Of a stretch of DNA of 7,322 nucleotides, positions 5,569 through 7,322 are shown piece after piece. The notes under the pieces are model-generated. The model searched no databases. It was not told the origin of the DNA and saw only the letters and a program-made list of their open reading frames with translations. The position numbers were made by a program, and so were the translations under genes. Within the stretch, counting starts at the first letter, position 1; the number at the start of each line of letters is the position of its first letter. This DNA is from Thermopetrobacter sp. GTDB lineage: Bacteria > Pseudomonadota > Alphaproteobacteria > Rhizobiales > Aestuariivirgaceae. The stretch lies in assembly GCA_011374735.1 (NCBI GenBank), contig DRPD01000236.1:1-7322 (forward strand), written 5' to 3'.

Positions 5569-6207
5569 ATGCGCCTGCATGAGGATCCCCGCGCCCCCAA
5601 TGTGCGGCGGGTGCGGCTGTTCATCGCCGAGAAGGGCCTCGATATCCCTTCCGCGCCGGTGGACATCGTGGCCGGCGATCAGCGCTCGGCGGCGTTTCGG
5701 GCCATCAACCCGTTCGGCCGGGTGCCGGTGCTGGAGCTGGACGACGGCACGTATCTCGCCGAATCGCTGGCCATCTGCCGTTATCTGGAGGCGTTGCATC
5801 CCGATCCGCCGCTGTTCGGTGGGCCCGATCCGGCCAACGCGGCGCGGGTGGAGATGTGGAACGAGCGGGTGGTGCATTATCTGCTGTATCCGATCTTTCA
5901 TCTGTTCCGCCACACCCATGCGGCGGCGATGGGGCTGGAGCCGGCGCAGATCGCCGAGTGGGGAGAGATGAACCGCGACAAGCTGCACGCGGCGCTGGAC
6001 ATCTTCGAGACGGCGCTGGGCGACGGGCGGGCGTGGCTGACGGGGGATGGCTATTCCATCGCCGACATCAACGCACTGGCCGGGATCGACTTCATGCGGG
6101 TGTGCCGGGAGCGGCTGGACGCACAGCGCTGGCCGCGCCTGAAGGCCTGGCATGAGCGGATGCAGGCGCGCCCGGCGGTGCGGGCGACGCCGGTGGTGTT
6201 GCGCTGA
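5569..6207 (+). CDS. Glutathione S-transferase family protein
   Basis: The 212-residue cytosolic protein has the usual GST length and layout. An N-terminal thioredoxin-like domain (about 1-78) shows RAPNVRRVRLFIAEKGL, then N47-P48-F49-G50, the cis-proline Val52-Pro53 and the glutathione-contacting Glu65-Ser66 in AESLAICRYLE. An all-helical C-terminal domain (about 88-205) contains the YSIADINALAGIDF motif typical of the GST fold. Ala9 occupies the position where many bacterial GSTs carry a catalytic Ser or Cys; related proteins with an Ala-Pro-Asn motif exist, so this may be a feature of the subfamily. Substrate is unknown. AAGGAG lies eight bases before the start. It follows fliO by 45 bases and its stop codon is one base from the next start, so it is probably translated together with the downstream gene. 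Confidence 0.87.
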   Translation: MRLHEDPRAPNVRRVRLFIAEKGLDIPSAPVDIVAGDQRSAAFRAINPFGRVPVLELDDGTYLAESLAICRYLEALHPDPPLFGGPDPANAARVEMWNERVVHYLLYPIFHLFRHTHAAAMGLEPAQIAEWGEMNRDKLHAALDIFETALGDGRAWLTGDGYSIADINALAGIDFMRVCRERLDAQRWPRLKAWHERMQARPAVRATPVVLR

Positions 6208-6208
6208 G

Positions 6209-6826
6209 ATGACGGGCGACATGGCGGCGCTGTGCGGGCGCATCCGGGCCTGCCGGGTGTGCGTGGAGACGCCGCTGGGCGCGCCCCTGCCCCATGAGCC
6301 AAGGCCCGTCTTTCAGGTGTCTGAAACGGCGCGGGTGCTGATCGCCGGGCAGGCGCCGGGGACGAAGGTGCATGCGTCGGGCCGGCCGTTCACCGATCCG
6401 TCCGGGGAGCGGCTGCGCGTCTGGCTGACGATGCCGCCGGAGCTGTTCTATGACGCTCAGGCCGTGGCCATCGTGCCGATGGGCTTGTGCTTTCCGGGGC
6501 AGGACGCGAAGGGGGCCGACCTGCCGCCGCGCAAGGAGTGCGCGCCCACCTGGCGGGCGGAATTGCTGGCGGCGCTGGCCGATGTGCGGCTGGTGCTGGC
6601 GGTGGGGCAATACGCGCACGGCTGGCATGTGCCGAAGGCGTTGCGCGGGCGGACGCTGACGGAGACGGTCAGGAACTGGCGGGATGTGGTGGCGGCCACT
6701 GATCCGCCGGTGGTTCCCCTGCCCCATCCGAGCTGGCGCAACAATGCGTGGCTGAAAAAGAACCCGTGGTTCGCCGAAGAGTTGCTGCCCGATGCGCGCG
6801 CGGCGCTGGCGCGGGCGCTGGGGTGA
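6209..6826 (+). CDS. Uracil-DNA glycosylase superfamily protein (family 4/5-like, probable Fe-S)
   Basis: The 205-residue product looks like a member of the uracil-DNA glycosylase superfamily that removes uracil or related lesions in base excision repair. Motif A is GQAPGTKVHASGRPF (47-61), comparable to GEAPG of family 4. Motif B is HPSWRNNAWLKKNPWF (173-188). Cys15, Cys18 (CRVC), Cys94 and Cys111 are spaced like the four ligands of the family 4 iron-sulfur cluster, with 17 residues between the last two. Gln48 stands where family 4 has Glu, so activity and substrate are uncertain and it may form a separate subfamily. The start at 6209 lies one base after the GST stop codon; no clear ribosome binding site is seen, which suggests coupled translation. 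A second Met at 6221 is possible. The frame is also open upstream to 6152, but that would overlap the GST gene by 56 bases. Confidence 0.8.
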   Translation: MTGDMAALCGRIRACRVCVETPLGAPLPHEPRPVFQVSETARVLIAGQAPGTKVHASGRPFTDPSGERLRVWLTMPPELFYDAQAVAIVPMGLCFPGQDAKGADLPPRKECAPTWRAELLAALADVRLVLAVGQYAHGWHVPKALRGRTLTETVRNWRDVVAATDPPVVPLPHPSWRNNAWLKKNPWFAEELLPDARAALARALG

Positions 6827-6903
6827 AACGCGTCATGCCGGCGGAAGCCCAGTGATGTCCAAGGAAATCTCTCAATGCCATCACTCCCACGCCATCTTTC
6901 GTC

Positions 6904-6923
6904 GCTCCCGCAAAAGCGGGAGC
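6904..6923. repeat. Palindromic repeat copy, 8-bp stem
   Basis: GCTCCCGC and GCGGGAGC form a perfect 8-bp stem around an AAAA loop. It is preceded by GTC and followed by C, matching the pattern of the other copies in this cluster. No T tract adjoins either side, so it is not a clear terminator. Confidence 0.65.
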
Positions 6924-7024
6924 CTATGCGGCTTTTCAACAAACTAGGGCAGTGCGGAAAAGTCTTTGGCATATCAAGTGCTTCTGTCGAAAGGCCATCA
7001 TCCTGTCGAGATGCCGCATGGATA

Positions 7025-7038
7025 CCCGCTTTCGCGGG
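7025..7038. repeat. Palindromic repeat copy, 5-bp stem, TTTC loop
   Basis: CCCGC and GCGGG flank TTTC, within the context GGATA...CATGACGG. This is the orientation with TTTC in the loop and ATGACG after the stem, as in the copy at 7261-7280. Confidence 0.6.
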
Positions 7039-7163
7039 CATGACGGTCTTGGGCAGCAATGGAAAACACGCCCCGGCATCGGGAAAACGCTTCAAAGCGC
7101 CGTAATTCCAAGGGAGTTTCATGTGCGCTCAATTTTTCCTTGGACGCCACTGGGCGGAAGCCG

Positions 7164-7235
7164 GCATCTCAGGCCATATGACGCAAGCGTTCAAAGGAAA
7201 CCCGTCATGCTGACGAAAGTCAGCATCTCAGGCCA
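7164..7235. repeat. Direct repeat GCATCTCAGGCCA, two copies 59 bp apart
   Basis: GCATCTCAGGCCA occurs at 7164-7176 and 7223-7235, each followed by an ATG after one or two bases. A shortened copy, GCATCTCA, is at 7286-7293. Each follows directly on a palindromic repeat unit, so the stem-loop and its right flank appear to have been copied together. Confidence 0.6.
7207..7226. repeat. Palindromic repeat copy, 8-bp stem, GAAA loop
   Basis: ATGCTGAC and GTCAGCAT pair perfectly around GAAA. The stem sequence differs from the neighbouring copies on both arms at once, a sign that pairing has been kept by compensating changes. Confidence 0.65.
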
Positions 7236-7260
7236 CATGTGCATGAGTCCGTGGCACGAG

Positions 7261-7280
7261 ATTCCGGCTTTCGCCGGAAT
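7261..7280. repeat. Palindromic repeat copy, 8-bp stem, TTTC loop
   Basis: ATTCCGGC and GCCGGAAT pair perfectly around TTTC, followed by GACG. This is the least degenerate copy in the window and is in the opposite orientation to the one at 7207-7226. Confidence 0.7.
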
Positions 7281-7322
7281 GACGAGCATCTCACACGCGC
7301 CTTGCGTTCGTGGCCCGCCCCC

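Larger units (their letters stand above)
6835..7167. repeat. Inverted pair of 33-bp repeats enclosing 267 bp
   Basis: The sequence at 6835-6867 (ATGCCGGC, a 4-base loop, GCCCAGTG, GTCCAAGGAAA) matches the reverse complement of 7135-7167 at 27 of 33 positions. Four of the six differences are the loop itself, GGAA on one side and TTCC on the other, as if the hairpin tip were inverted. The interior carries two further palindromes and no transposase-like frame. This could be a small non-autonomous element or simply two repeat copies in opposite orientation. Confidence 0.6.
6827..7322. other. Gene-free stretch filled with degenerate palindromic repeats
   Basis: About 500 bases hold at least six degenerate copies of a small palindromic repeat with a GTCAT-n-GAAA/TTTC-n-ATGAC pattern in both orientations. 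Open frames here (6875-7105 plus; 6457-7122 minus) translate to phrases such as AAWIPAFAGMT and VMPAKAGIHAA, the familiar products of reading through this class of intergenic repeat, so I do not call them genes. No terminator, tRNA or promoter could be supported. Confidence 0.7.

Noticed and set aside
6904..6923. Terminator for the fliO-GST-glycosylase genes
   Set aside because: The stem is good but no T run follows on the plus strand, and the same hairpin type recurs as a repeat nearby.
6966..6982. Sigma54-like TTGGCA...TGCT promoter (GG and GC ten bases apart)
   Set aside because: Four consensus positions are missing, it lies among repeats, and no gene follows on the plus strand in the window.
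6875..7105. 76-codon plus-strand frame after the glycosylase gene
   Set aside because: No ribosome binding site and a repeat-derived AAWIPAFAGMT phrase, a common false gene in such repeats.
6457..7122. 221-codon minus-strand frame ending inside the glycosylase gene
   Set aside because: Its first half translates the intergenic repeats (VMPAKAGIHAA, SRFCGSDE) and its second half is antisense to the glycosylase.
6831..7293. CRISPR array suggested by several evenly sized palindromes
   Set aside because: Units alternate orientation, are degenerate and are unevenly spaced, with no constant-length spacers or cas genes.

Overview
The window reads as chromosomal DNA of a high-GC alphaproteobacterium. 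Three things point there: a CckA-type hybrid histidine kinase, a LexA box of the alphaproteobacterial form (GTTC-N7-GTTC) in front of recA, and a perfect CtrA-type site (TTAA-N7-TTAA) beside cckA. GANTC sites, the target of the cell-cycle methylase CcrM in this class, lie in the promoter regions. I cannot name the genus from the sequence.

Layout, left to right. (1) Positions 1-82 are the first 27 codons of recA on the minus strand, with an SOS-controlled promoter at 149-177. (2) Positions 178-441 carry no gene. They hold a strong intrinsic terminator (207-233, minus) and two structured inverted-repeat units that would form the 3' untranslated region of the next gene. (3) 442-1965 (minus) encodes a TolC-family outer membrane efflux lipoprotein. 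(4) 1966-2307 is an AT-richer intergenic stretch with a tolC-like promoter, a foldable inverted repeat and the CtrA box. (5) 2308-4848 (minus) is cckA: two membrane segments, three PAS-like regions, HisKA, HATPase and a C-terminal receiver. (6) 4849-5025 is a divergent promoter region with a GANTC site next to the predicted cckA start point. (7) 5026-5523 (plus) is a FliO-like flagellar export protein, followed on the same strand by a glutathione S-transferase-like protein (5569-6207) and, one base later, a uracil-DNA glycosylase superfamily protein with four probable Fe-S cysteines (6209-6826). (8) 6827-7322 contains no gene that I can support. It is a cluster of degenerate small palindromic repeats, including a 33-bp inverted pair enclosing 267 bp.

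How the parts relate. CckA is the head of the CckA-ChpT-CtrA phosphorelay. A perfect CtrA site just downstream of its gene, and a flagellar gene diverging from its promoter, fit a cell-cycle/motility locus. recA and the uracil-DNA glycosylase are DNA repair genes but are separated and not co-transcribed. The TolC-like gene has no adaptor or pump gene in the window.

I do not see a new defence, mobile or biosynthetic system. The items most worth a second look are the CtrA box with its adjacent foldable segment, the mutually exclusive hairpins downstream of the TolC-family gene, the Fe-S uracil-DNA glycosylase relative, and the repeat cluster at the right end.
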